This document shows positions 7,508-14,615 of a stretch of DNA of 21,196 bases, one piece after another. A program made the translations under genes and the position numbers. Location of the stretch: assembly GCA_034112085.1 (NCBI GenBank), contig JAWUWD010000055.1, forward strand, positions 1-21,196, in the 5' to 3' direction. The notes under the pieces were generated by a model. It ran no database searches and had not been told where the DNA came from. It saw only the letters and a program-made list of their open reading frames with translations. How positions within the stretch are numbered: the stretch's first letter is position 1; each line of letters begins with the position of its first letter. Source of the DNA: JAWUWD01 sp034112085. GTDB taxonomy: Bacteria; Bacteroidota; Bacteroidia; Cytophagales; Cyclobacteriaceae.

Positions 7508-8041
7508 CTAGCTTATAATAAATAAGAAAATCAATGGGAATAACATCCCAATAAGTGCGAGTTTCCAGCCTCGTCTTTTAAAGCCTTTCTCACCAATAGG
7601 GATGAACATCCCCGTGAATGCAATAATTAACATTGCGACACCAAATATATCCGAATACCAAATCCAAGCATTGTTAGTAGACTTGTGCAAATACATGGTT
7701 TGCCCTAGGAATGGGACTTTGCGCTTATATTCTATGGTCCCTTTCCCTGTTTCAATATCTGCATCTAGTATGATGTTGCCTTTGTAATAGACTCGCAATT
7801 TATTATCTCTGACACGGTGTCCATCATATTCAGAGGCCAGCTCCCACTGTTCAGAAAACTTAATAATAGCCCCTTCATCAATATCTTCTGTCAATGTCAA
7901 TTGTACTTCCTTAGACTCATAGGCGTAGTCCATAGGATACCAATCGTTTCGATGATTTAGTATAATTCCCGAAAATGAAAAAGCGATTATCAATCCCACA
8001 TAGAAGTAGGCAATATCACGGTGAAGTCCTCTATTAGTCAT
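7508..8041 (-). CDS. PepSY-associated transmembrane protein
   Basis: A 177-residue inner-membrane protein of the PepSY-associated TM family found beside TonB receptors for iron and other metals in Bacteroidota. TM1 is about 9-28 within LHRDIAYFYVGLIIAFSFSG, followed by NHRNDWYP. A periplasmic domain spans about 35-120. The block MYLHKSTNNAWIWYSDIFG leads into TM2 (about 127-148), and TM3 covers about 157-176. The His residues near the membrane faces (H7, H30 and the one in YLHKS) are typical of members thought to assist periplasmic metal reduction or transfer. The gene is intact and reads away from the remnant TonB receptor 48 nt upstream, so it once belonged to a receptor-PepSY operon and may still be driven from the operator region at 8411-8481. 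Confidence 0.82.
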   Translation of the reverse strand: MTNRGLHRDIAYFYVGLIIAFSFSGIILNHRNDWYPMDYAYESKEVQLTLTEDIDEGAIIKFSEQWELASEYDGHRVRDNKLRVYYKGNIILDADIETGKGTIEYKRKVPFLGQTMYLHKSTNNAWIWYSDIFGVAMLIIAFTGMFIPIGEKGFKRRGWKLALIGMLFPLIFLFIIS

Positions 8042-8089
8042 TGGCTGAATATTTAATATTTCAAAGCTAAGATGATAACACCAATTCCA

Positions 8090-8404
8090 TTATCCTCTGA
8101 GCTCTTTGTTTATTTTAACTTTAAGGCCAATGTAAAAATTAATCCCTTGATTTAGAATATTAATTGACTTAAGTCTTGACAGATGATCGATGTAAGTGGT
8201 GTTCAGTACATTTTTGACTCCAGTGCTGATTTCAAAAGGACTGTGTTCACCAGCAGCCTCTAAATTTACACCAAGATTCAAAAGGTGATGGCTTGGTGTA
8301 AATGTTTCAAAGATTCCTTTATCTAATACTATCCCTTTGGAGTTTTGTCCAAGAGCAATTACGGTCGTTAATAAAAGAGGAAAGATAAATTTGATGCTCT
8401 TCAT
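8090..8404 (-). pseudogene. TonB-dependent receptor remnant: signal peptide joined to last barrel strands
   Basis: A 104-codon frame that starts as a receptor and ends as one, with the middle missing. Residues 1-20 are a clear signal peptide (MKSIKFIFPLLLTTVIALGQ), followed by NSKGIVLDK, like the start of a receptor N-terminal carboxypeptidase-like domain. From about residue 31 the sequence is typical of a TonB receptor C-terminus: FTPSHHLLNLGVNL, then GVKNVLNTTYIDHLSRLKS, then a final strand INFYIGLKVKI. The plug and most of the barrel (some 600 or more residues in intact members) are absent, consistent with an in-frame internal deletion near codon 30. The product cannot form a transport barrel. 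It is divergent from the fur remnant and precedes the PepSY gene, the usual layout of a Fur-regulated metal-uptake locus. Confidence 0.82.
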
Positions 8405-8410
8405 TATAGA

Positions 8411-8481
8411 TGATTATTTGTAACACTCTTGCAAAAATAGACTTGATTATTTGTAAGAGTCTTACAAATAATCAAGTCTAT
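8411..8481. promoter_or_regulatory. Twin Fur-type operator with a 22-bp perfect palindrome
   Basis: Two copies of a 7-5-7 palindrome lie between the divergent receptor and Fur-family genes. Operator 1 is TTTGTAA-CACTC-TTGCAAA (8417-8435, one mismatch between arms). Operator 2 is TTTGTAA-GAGTC-TTACAAA (8450-8468), perfect and embedded in a longer inverted repeat whose 22-bp arms span 8437-8458 and 8460-8481 around a single central G. The copies start 33 bp apart, about three helical turns, and share the 13-mer TGATTATTTGTAA. A minus-strand -7 box TATTTTTG (8439-8432) for the receptor overlaps operator 1, and the right arm of operator 2 reaches the first ATG of the Fur gene. This fits repression of both genes and autoregulation; the identity of the binding protein is inferred from position. 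Confidence 0.8.
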
Positions 8482-8936
8482 GGAAAGTATGCTAAATAAC
8501 AAGAAGATCAGCCAGAATTCATTAAGAATGGATGTCTTGCCAATATTTGATCGCCACGATAGCGCTACCCCTTTGCCAACAATAGAAAGTGAGCTCATTA
8601 AGTATGATAGAGTAACGCTCTACAGAACAATAAATAACTTTCTTGAAAAAAGGAATTATTTATGAGATCACCATAAGTGGAGAGGAATCCAATTTCGCTA
8701 TCTGCAAAGAAGAGTGCGAGTCTAACCAACATCATCACCAACACATTCACTTTAAGTGTAATAAATGTGATGGCATATTCTGTGTTGAGATTGACGAATT
8801 TCCCTCTCTCTCAATACCAGAATATCAGATCGATCAGTTAGAAATACAAGCTAGTGGATTGTATAGGCAGTGTTTCAACAACCGATTGATTAGCTCAACA
8901 ATCCATTCAATGTCTCACTTGCTCTCATTTCATTAG
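8480..8936 (+). pseudogene. Fur-family metal-dependent repressor, frameshifted
   Basis: The two halves are in different frames. The first (8480-8665) is the winged helix: LRMDVLPIFDR, then the recognition region DRVTLYRTINNFLEK. The second resumes at about 8646 with KGIIYEITISG, then HHHQHIHFKCNKCDGIFC (sensor and first zinc knuckle) and SGLYRQC near the end. Removing one A from the six-A run at 8646-8651 joins them as FLEKGIIYEI, the normal family sequence, so a one-base insertion is the likely lesion. The second zinc knuckle should be CxxC but reads YRQC (Tyr at 8862-8864), and the frame runs past the expected end to a TAG at 8934-8936, overlapping icd. The start is 8480 or, more likely, ATG 8489. 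Whether iron (Fur), zinc (Zur) or peroxide (PerR) was the signal is unclear. Confidence 0.85.
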
Positions 8937-11106
8937 ACACCAAGTCTGCATTTGGCAGGTAATAACCTCCCATCTCAACTGGTGATCCTTGCACAGCATT
9001 GAGTTCGTTAACTATGGTCGTTTCGTTTTCAGAAAGTGACTTATGAAGCGATGCGAAGCTAGCTTTAAGTTCAGCATCTTTGTCTTGATTGGCCAATGCT
9101 TCGGCCCAGTACAATGCCAAGTAAAAGTGACTACCTCTATTATCAAGTTCCTTTACTTTTCGAGAAGGAGACTTATCATTAAGTAAGAACTTACTTGTTG
9201 CATCATCCAAAGTCTCTGCAAGTATTTTGGCTTTTTCATTGCCATACTTCTCTCCTAAATGCTCTAGTGACACGGCCAACGCCAAGAACTCTCCTAGAGA
9301 ATCCCATCTCAAGTGATTCTCTTCCACAAACTGCTGTACGTGCTTTGGTGCTGATCCACCTGCCCCAGTTTCAAACAATCCTCCTCCATTCATCAATGGC
9401 ACTATAGACAACATCTTAGCGCTCGTTCCAAGTTCTAGAATTGGAAACAAATCTGTTAAGTAATCTCTCAAAACATTTCCAGTCACGGATACTGTATCCA
9501 ATCCTTTGATGATTCTCTCCAATGAAAACTGTGTTGCATCTATTGGATTTTTAATTAAAATATCTAGACCATTCGTATCATATTCAGCCAAGTATGTGTT
9601 TACCTTCTTGATCAGTTCTCTATCATGTGCTCTATTATCATCCAACCAGAAAACTGCAGGTACTCCTGTTGCTTTTGCTCTACTTACGGCCAACTTCACC
9701 CAATCTTGGATTGGCAAATCTTTCACTTGACACATTCTAAAAATATCTCCAGCGGAAACAGATTGCTCTAGGAGTAAATTGCCATTGGTATCGATAATCT
9801 TGACACTTCCTGACGTTTCCATTTGGAAGGTCTTGTCATGAGAACCATATTCTTCTGCCTTTTGCGCCATCAAACCTACATTGGACACACTTCCCATAGT
9901 CGTAGGATCTAATGCACCATTGGCCTTACAAAAATCGATAGTAGCCTGATATATCCCTGCATAAGAACGATCTGGAATGACCGCTTTAGTGTCTTGCTGA
10001 TCTCCTGTTGCATTCCACATTTGTCCTGACGTACGGATCATAGCTGGCATTGACGCATCGATGATCACATCACTTGGTACATGAAGACTGGTTATTCCCT
10101 TGTCAGAATTGACCATTGCCAACGCGGGGCTGTCCTTGTAAACAGCCTGTATAGCTGATTCTACTTCGGCTTGCTGCGCGTGACCTTGAATCTTGGCATA
10201 AACATCCCCAAGTCCATTGTTGGTATCAACTCCCAGCTCATTAAATAAGTTGGCATATTTCTCAAATACATCCTTATAGAATACTGAAACTACGGCACCA
10301 AAAATAATCGGATCCGAGACCTTCATCATTGTCGCTTTCATATGTACTGAAAACAACACGTTATTTGATTTAGCATCAGCAATTTCCTTAGCGATAAATT
10401 TCTTTAATTTATCAAAGTTCATCGTAGCTACATCGATAATTTCACCTGCCAATAATGGCGTGCTAGCTTTCAATACTTTCGTATTTCCATCAGCTCCTAC
10501 AAATTCTATTTTCACGTCTGTGACGCTCTTGACTGTGACAGATTTTTCACTTCCATAAAAATCACCTTCTGCCATACTGGATACGTGTGTCTTAGAATCT
10601 GCACTCCAAGCACCCATGCTATGAGGATTATTTTTCGCATAGTTTTTCACTGCCTTAGGCGCTCTGCGATCAGAATTTCCTTCTCTCAATACTGGGTTCA
10701 CTGCACTTCCCTTGATTTTATCATATTTTGACTTGATCGTAGATTCAGCATCATTTTGAGGCTCTTCCGGATAGTCAGGAAGGTTGTATCCTTGTGATTG
10801 TAGCTCCTTTATAACGGCTTTCAGTTGAGGTACAGAAGCACTTATATTAGGTAGCTTGATAATGTTAGCATCTGGTGTTTTAGCCAATTCACCTAATTCT
10901 GCCAATGCATCTACCACCTTTTGGTCTTCGGACAAGTTCTCAGGGAAGTTCGCTAGTACCCTTGTTGCCAATGAAATATCTTTAGTGTCGATTTCTACTC
11001 CTGATGAAGCTGTGAAAGCCTTCACGATAGGAAGAAAAGAATAAGTCGCTAAGGCTGGCGCCTCGTCTGTGATGGTATAAATGATCTTTGCAGATTGATT
11101 TGTCAT
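8890..11106 (-). CDS. icd: Monomeric NADP-dependent isocitrate dehydrogenase
   Basis: A 738-residue cytosolic enzyme of the monomeric IDH family, which oxidises isocitrate to 2-oxoglutarate and CO2 while making NADPH in the TCA cycle. The length matches the family (about 740) and there is no similarity to the 400-residue dimeric IDH. The N-terminus has IIYTITDEAPALATYSFLP (8-26). The isocitrate-binding segment GSAVNPVLREGNSDRR (133-148) supplies S134, N137, R141 and R147. Further family blocks are NPHSMGAWSADSKTHVSSM, VHMKATMMKVSDPIIFG, SDVIIDASMPAMIR, VFWLDDNRAHD and SLEHLGEKYGN. It is a single gene, convergent with the fur remnant, with a TATCTTTG -7 box 56 nt upstream. The 47-nt overlap with the fur frame is an artefact of that gene's lost stop. 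Confidence 0.96.
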   Translation of the reverse strand: MTNQSAKIIYTITDEAPALATYSFLPIVKAFTASSGVEIDTKDISLATRVLANFPENLSEDQKVVDALAELGELAKTPDANIIKLPNISASVPQLKAVIKELQSQGYNLPDYPEEPQNDAESTIKSKYDKIKGSAVNPVLREGNSDRRAPKAVKNYAKNNPHSMGAWSADSKTHVSSMAEGDFYGSEKSVTVKSVTDVKIEFVGADGNTKVLKASTPLLAGEIIDVATMNFDKLKKFIAKEIADAKSNNVLFSVHMKATMMKVSDPIIFGAVVSVFYKDVFEKYANLFNELGVDTNNGLGDVYAKIQGHAQQAEVESAIQAVYKDSPALAMVNSDKGITSLHVPSDVIIDASMPAMIRTSGQMWNATGDQQDTKAVIPDRSYAGIYQATIDFCKANGALDPTTMGSVSNVGLMAQKAEEYGSHDKTFQMETSGSVKIIDTNGNLLLEQSVSAGDIFRMCQVKDLPIQDWVKLAVSRAKATGVPAVFWLDDNRAHDRELIKKVNTYLAEYDTNGLDILIKNPIDATQFSLERIIKGLDTVSVTGNVLRDYLTDLFPILELGTSAKMLSIVPLMNGGGLFETGAGGSAPKHVQQFVEENHLRWDSLGEFLALAVSLEHLGEKYGNEKAKILAETLDDATSKFLLNDKSPSRKVKELDNRGSHFYLALYWAEALANQDKDAELKASFASLHKSLSENETTIVNELNAVQGSPVEMGGYYLPNADLVSNEMRASETLNGLLS

Positions 11107-11162
11107 GATTATATATTATTATAGTATATCGTACGTTAATAAATGCACCTCAAAAAGGAATA

Positions 11163-11170
11163 CAAAGATA
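11163..11170 (-). promoter_or_regulatory. -7 promoter box (TATCTTTG) of icd
   Basis: An exact TAnnTTTG match on the minus strand, 56 nt before the icd start in the divergent spacer. No TTG at -33 spacing was found. Confidence 0.45.
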
Positions 11171-11239
11171 GCAGACTACCTGATTTTTGCTAGTTGAGGT
11201 TCATGATTAACTTTATCAATTGTCAACCGTTTTATAGCT

Positions 11240-11806
11240 ATGCTTTTTATTCAACTGATCTATCTATTTTCTTCTTTCTTCTCGCTAGATTCCTCATTAC
11301 CAGATGAGGTTTGTCTAAGTTCAGAAGAACAAAAACTCTATGATGTCATTATGGAGTATCGCAAAGAGCAGAAGCTCAAGTCAATTCCTTATTCTGTCAA
11401 ATTAACACAAGTTGCTCAAGCGCATGTACATGATTTGGTTGACAATTATGATTTTGCCCAGCGTGATATGTGTAATCCACACAGCTGGTCAGACAAAGGT
11501 GATTGGTCTTCCTGCTGCTATACTAATGACCACAAACAAGCCTCTTGCATGTGGGACAAACCACGAGAAATAGGCGGGTATGATGGTGATGGCTATGAGA
11601 TCGCTTATTATTTCTCTGCTGGTGCCACAGCTGCTACGGCATTAGCTGGCTGGCAAAAAAGCAAAGGACACAACCCGTTGTTAGTCAACCTAGGTATGTG
11701 GAAAGAAGTCACTTGGGGAGCAATTGGAATTGGAATTTACAAAGAGTATGCAGTGGTTTGGTTTGGGCAAGACGAGGATAAGTCGGAGATCGTATCTTGT
11801 GAGTAA
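11240..11806 (+). CDS. Secreted CAP-domain (SCP/PR-1-like) protein
   Basis: A 188-residue exported protein. The signal peptide is about 1-20, and the rest is one CAP domain: EEQKLYDVIMEYRKEQKLKSI helix, SVKLTQVAQAHVHDL, NPHSWSD with H81, a YEIAYYF equivalent of the GENL motif with E120, ALAGWQKSKGHNPLLVN with H144, and the closing strand WGAIGIGIYKEYAVVWFG. H81, E120 and H144 correspond to the metal-binding cavity of CAP proteins. There are six Cys (C25, C78, C92, C93, C103, C187), an even number consistent with disulfides in the periplasm or outside the cell. Functions in bacteria are poorly defined (adhesion, lipid or peptide binding). It is divergent from icd and has no operon partner. Confidence 0.85.
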   Translation: MLFIQLIYLFSSFFSLDSSLPDEVCLSSEEQKLYDVIMEYRKEQKLKSIPYSVKLTQVAQAHVHDLVDNYDFAQRDMCNPHSWSDKGDWSSCCYTNDHKQASCMWDKPREIGGYDGDGYEIAYYFSAGATAATALAGWQKSKGHNPLLVNLGMWKEVTWGAIGIGIYKEYAVVWFGQDEDKSEIVSCE

Positions 11807-11884
11807 GACTACAGTTGTTCAGTTAAAGAGTTGATTAATATAGTCATACCTACGATTGCAGGGATCTTAATTTTTCAATAATCC

Positions 11885-12006
11885 TGTCATTCCAGTTTCG
11901 AGGAACGAGAATATTGGAATCTCTCAATTCAAATAGAAAAACATTCCGTTTTCGGGACTTATTGTGAGATTCCTGAACTCTGCGTTGCAGCACATCAAGA
12001 ATGGCG
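11885..12006. repeat. Decayed palindromic intergenic repeat
   Basis: Between the CAP gene and the DUF6503 lipoprotein lies an imperfect dyad. GGAATCTC (11916-11923) pairs exactly with GAGATTCC (11966-11973), extended by a CA/TG pair after one mismatch. The left side begins TGTCATTCCAG...GAGGAACGAGAA and the right side ends CTGCG...CATCAAGAATGGC. This resembles the dispersed 'GTCATTCC...GGAATCTC' type repeats seen in several copies in many bacterial genomes. Only one clear copy is in this window, so its repeat status is an inference from sequence style. No gene lies in 11807-12025. Confidence 0.45.
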
Positions 12007-12025
12007 CTACAAATCTAGTGCTTAA

Positions 12026-12763
12026 TTACAGCAAGCTCACCTCTACATTCTCCAATTCGATTACTGAAAGCTTCTTAAGTGCTCCTTGCTCAAATACTTT
12101 GTCATAATCGACAAGCTCAAGATCGTTGCCTTCATATTTGTAGTTGACATAGTCTGCGAAACGAATACCATTGACATTCCTTATATTGTAAGATTCACGA
12201 AAACGTGATCCTACACCATCATTCTCCGCATAAGAGTAGGCAAGATAATCAACTGTAGACGTTTGCTGATTGACCCAATAAATAAAAACATCTTGAAAGT
12301 CTTCACCTCCACCTTCTTGTTTGAAGGTCACTTTAATTTTGTAGTAGGCCGCTCCTTTGATTGTTGATTCTCCTAGATAATCTTTATTAACCGCATCATC
12401 ATTAAGCCCGTAAGGCAATAAAGCAAAGTACAAGACTGAATTCACTGAAGCTGTATATTTCACCGTCATGGTGTCAGCAACATCTATTACTTCATTATTC
12501 AGATATCGTTGATACCCATCGTTATTAAGCACATCACGCACAGTGTCCAAACTATCTAAGAAGATGCGTTCATACCGATAAGCACCTCCATCCCTTATTG
12601 ATTTATAATGACGTCCTCTAAAATCAAAGTCAACCGTAGATTTTAAAAATAAGTCACCACCCGCTGCAATGATTGCACGATCAATAATTTTGTTAGCATC
12701 TGGTTTCTCAACACATGAGAATGCTGCAAGGATGACTAAAAGATAAGCGTATTTAAATTTCAT
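12026..12763 (-). CDS. DUF6503-family lipoprotein
   Basis: A 245-residue protein with a lipoprotein signal peptide (MKFKYAYLLVILAAFSC, lipobox Cys 17). The mature part matches the Bacteroidota family DUF6503: ANKIIDRAIIAAGGD, the FDFRGRHYKSIRDGG block, SVNSVLYFALLPYGLNDDAV, LGESTIKGAAYYKIKVTF, QEGGGEDFQDVFIYW, VDYLAYSY, and RFRESYNIRNVNGIRFADYVNY. The fold is probably an outer-membrane-anchored beta sheet of the LolA/LolB style, but the function is unknown; some databases label relatives as Hsp90-like without basis. It lies 108 nt downstream of the arginase-like gene on the same strand and may be co-transcribed with it. Confidence 0.82.
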   Translation of the reverse strand: MKFKYAYLLVILAAFSCVEKPDANKIIDRAIIAAGGDLFLKSTVDFDFRGRHYKSIRDGGAYRYERIFLDSLDTVRDVLNNDGYQRYLNNEVIDVADTMTVKYTASVNSVLYFALLPYGLNDDAVNKDYLGESTIKGAAYYKIKVTFKQEGGGEDFQDVFIYWVNQQTSTVDYLAYSYAENDGVGSRFRESYNIRNVNGIRFADYVNYKYEGNDLELVDYDKVFEQGALKKLSVIELENVEVSLL

Positions 12764-12871
12764 AAAATATATGTTTTGATGTCCAAACGAATTTGATCAA
12801 AGAAGGTTAGTCGGGCAGACGTCATATCAAGTCATTAACGAGATTACTTTGAGGAACCTCGAATCACTACT

Positions 12872-14047
12872 CTATATCAACTTCGCATGTGTCGTTATAT
12901 AGCGCTCTGGGACTTCTCCTTTGGTCGAGTCCTCGTAATCCTTATAGCTGCAAGGTACAATACAGTTACGGGCATACTGTTCCTTCCCTTTAGGATATGG
13001 CACTTCCATCCACCACTTATCACTCAATTTACTTTTATAGAAGGTTAAATTCACGGTGTCATTAGGCATGCTCGCTACATACTTGACATAGTCATTTGAT
13101 TTGAAAGACTGTTCGCCCTTACGCTGATAAAAACCCTCTATAAAATACCAAATCATAGTAGCTACAACAGAGGCTGTTTTCTGATTAAGATCGTCACAAG
13201 TAGGATCGTATTCATAGAAGCCAACCGAACTCAATTTTTCATTGAGTCCTGCATACCAGCATATCTGACACGCTTCTTCTCCAGTAAGTCCAAATGGTTG
13301 TGCTCTGCTAGTTCCTGGAGCATCTCCCGAGCGTATAGCTGCAATATCAAAGGACATCATATCTGCATTGCGAATGATTGGTTCCATCTCCTCCATATTA
13401 GAACGAAGATGCCCTATGCGGTAAGCCTCGAAGTACAACTTCTCCAGCGTCTCGATCGACTTATGATCTATCAAATAAGATTGATAACCGATATGGCTAT
13501 AGTTGAATAGATAATTCGGATCATGGAGTAAAATTTTCTGAATATGGTTATTACGAGCATCAGCACCTTCTTCCATATCTAAAAATGCATCTACATTGAG
13601 TAAACTCACCAGCTTATCCATATCTTCGTATGCCTGATATTGCGCATAATCAAAATCATGTGTACCTCCTACTATCACAGGCAGTGTATTCTGCTCTAAT
13701 AAGTATTGGCAAACTTCCTGTAAACGGAGTTTGGTTTCTGAAACATCTATCCCCTTCCGTATGTTTCCAAAATCGACAATATTATACTTCCCCGTTCCTT
13801 TCTTCAAGGAATAAAGCTTCTGCCTAATGACATCTGATGGATTGATCGCCTGATCATCGTTTTCTTCAATGCCAATTATTGCTATGTCAGCGCTCTTATA
13901 ATCTGGCATTTTCTCATGGTTGAGATGAATGCTTTTACAAAAGGAGTTGCCAGCAGTTTCTTGAGATGCAAGCTCAGCTGAAACTGGAGAAAAGAATAAT
14001 TTTAAATCCATGAGGTCCTTGGTCAAGTAACGTTTCAAATGTAACAA
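12872..14047 (-). CDS. Arginase/agmatinase-fold protein with incomplete metal site (formiminoglutamase-like)
   Basis: A 391-residue cytosolic protein of the ureohydrolase superfamily. Equivalents of the metal motifs are visible: GGTHD (127-131, H130 kept), NVDAFLD (151-157) where DAHxD has F155 in place of His, and SFDIAAIRSGDAPG (232-245) where the second Asp of SFDxD is A236. Two of the six canonical Mn2+ ligands are therefore missing. The C-terminal half (GEEACQICWYAGL, VGFYEYDP, TASVVATMIWYFIEGFYQRK, KWWMEVPYP, VPCSYKDYEDS) matches a Bacteroidota branch often labelled formimidoylglutamase. Arginine, agmatine or formiminoglutamate hydrolysis should not be assumed. Residue 13 (ATG at 14011) begins MDLKLFFSPV, a plausible alternative start that fits the family N-terminus better. 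Confidence 0.82.
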   Translation of the reverse strand: MLHLKRYLTKDLMDLKLFFSPVSAELASQETAGNSFCKSIHLNHEKMPDYKSADIAIIGIEENDDQAINPSDVIRQKLYSLKKGTGKYNIVDFGNIRKGIDVSETKLRLQEVCQYLLEQNTLPVIVGGTHDFDYAQYQAYEDMDKLVSLLNVDAFLDMEEGADARNNHIQKILLHDPNYLFNYSHIGYQSYLIDHKSIETLEKLYFEAYRIGHLRSNMEEMEPIIRNADMMSFDIAAIRSGDAPGTSRAQPFGLTGEEACQICWYAGLNEKLSSVGFYEYDPTCDDLNQKTASVVATMIWYFIEGFYQRKGEQSFKSNDYVKYVASMPNDTVNLTFYKSKLSDKWWMEVPYPKGKEQYARNCIVPCSYKDYEDSTKGEVPERYITTHAKLI

Positions 14048-14140
14048 AATTGATGATGAACAATCGATAATCCGCTTTCAATCAAAAAAATTATTCTCAA
14101 GATGTTCTTTTTACTAAATTTATAAGTATCGCTTAAAGTT

Positions 14141-14557
14141 ATGGATAATTTCAAATTAGATTTTTTAGACCACATCGCTATAAGAGTCAAGGACGTGGAT
14201 ATATCCGCAAACTGGTATGAGAAAGTTCTTGGACTTAAAAAATATGAACTTCCTGAGTGGGGTGAATTCCCTATTTTCATGCTATCAGGCAAAACGGGAG
14301 TAGCCATATTCCCTGCTAATCTCGGAGACTCCTCGAATGATCAGCCTTCTAAAGAAGTTAAAATTGATCACTTCGCTTTCAACGTCACGAAAGAAAATTT
14401 TGAGTTTGCTCAAAAACGCTATAAGTCATTTGGGATTTCATATGATTTTCAAGATCATTTTTATTTCCATTCTATTTATACAAAGGACCCAGACGGACAC
14501 ACCGTGGAGTTGACTACCATAGTAGTAGATGAATCTTCTTTCTATAAAAAGAATTAA
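14141..14557 (+). CDS. VOC-superfamily (glyoxalase/bleomycin resistance-like) protein
   Basis: A 138-residue cytosolic protein made of two beta-alpha-beta-beta-beta modules. Module 1 starts LDHIAIRVKDVDISANWYEKVLGLK, with metal-ligand candidate H11. Module 2 starts KIDHFAFNVTKENFE, with H77, and ends DPDGHTVELTT, with E123. The usual fourth ligand (an acid at the end of module 1, near VAIFPA) is not obvious, so metal binding may be three-residue or altered. Members include glyoxalase I, dioxygenases and fosfomycin/bleomycin resistance proteins, and the substrate cannot be read from the sequence. It is divergent from the arginase-like gene and convergent with nqrF. Confidence 0.85.
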   Translation: MDNFKLDFLDHIAIRVKDVDISANWYEKVLGLKKYELPEWGEFPIFMLSGKTGVAIFPANLGDSSNDQPSKEVKIDHFAFNVTKENFEFAQKRYKSFGISYDFQDHFYFHSIYTKDPDGHTVELTTIVVDESSFYKKN

Positions 14558-14568
14558 ATAGCATAAAA

Positions 14569-14597
14569 AAAGCCCTGATAATACTTATCAGGGCTTT
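14569..14597. terminator. Bidirectional terminator between the VOC gene and nqrF
   Basis: AAAGCCCTGATAA (14569-14581) pairs with TTATCAGGGCTTT (14585-14597), a perfect 13-bp stem with the loop TAC. On the minus strand it runs into seven T, so it is strongest for nqrF, whose stop is 19 nt away. On the plus strand it can also stop the VOC transcript. Confidence 0.9.
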
Positions 14598-14615
14598 CAC
14601 TTGTTTCTCTAAAGA

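Noticed and set aside
8643..8665. Programmed -1 ribosomal frameshifting at the A6G stretch of the Fur gene
   Set aside because: Joining the halves needs skipping one base (+1 direction). The AAAAAAG heptamer is also out of the X XXY YYZ phase, and the A run is short for transcriptional slippage. A simple insertion plus other lesions explains it better.
9195..11044. Several plus-strand ORFs inside icd
   Set aside because: They are shadows of a full-length, well-conserved isocitrate dehydrogenase on the other strand.
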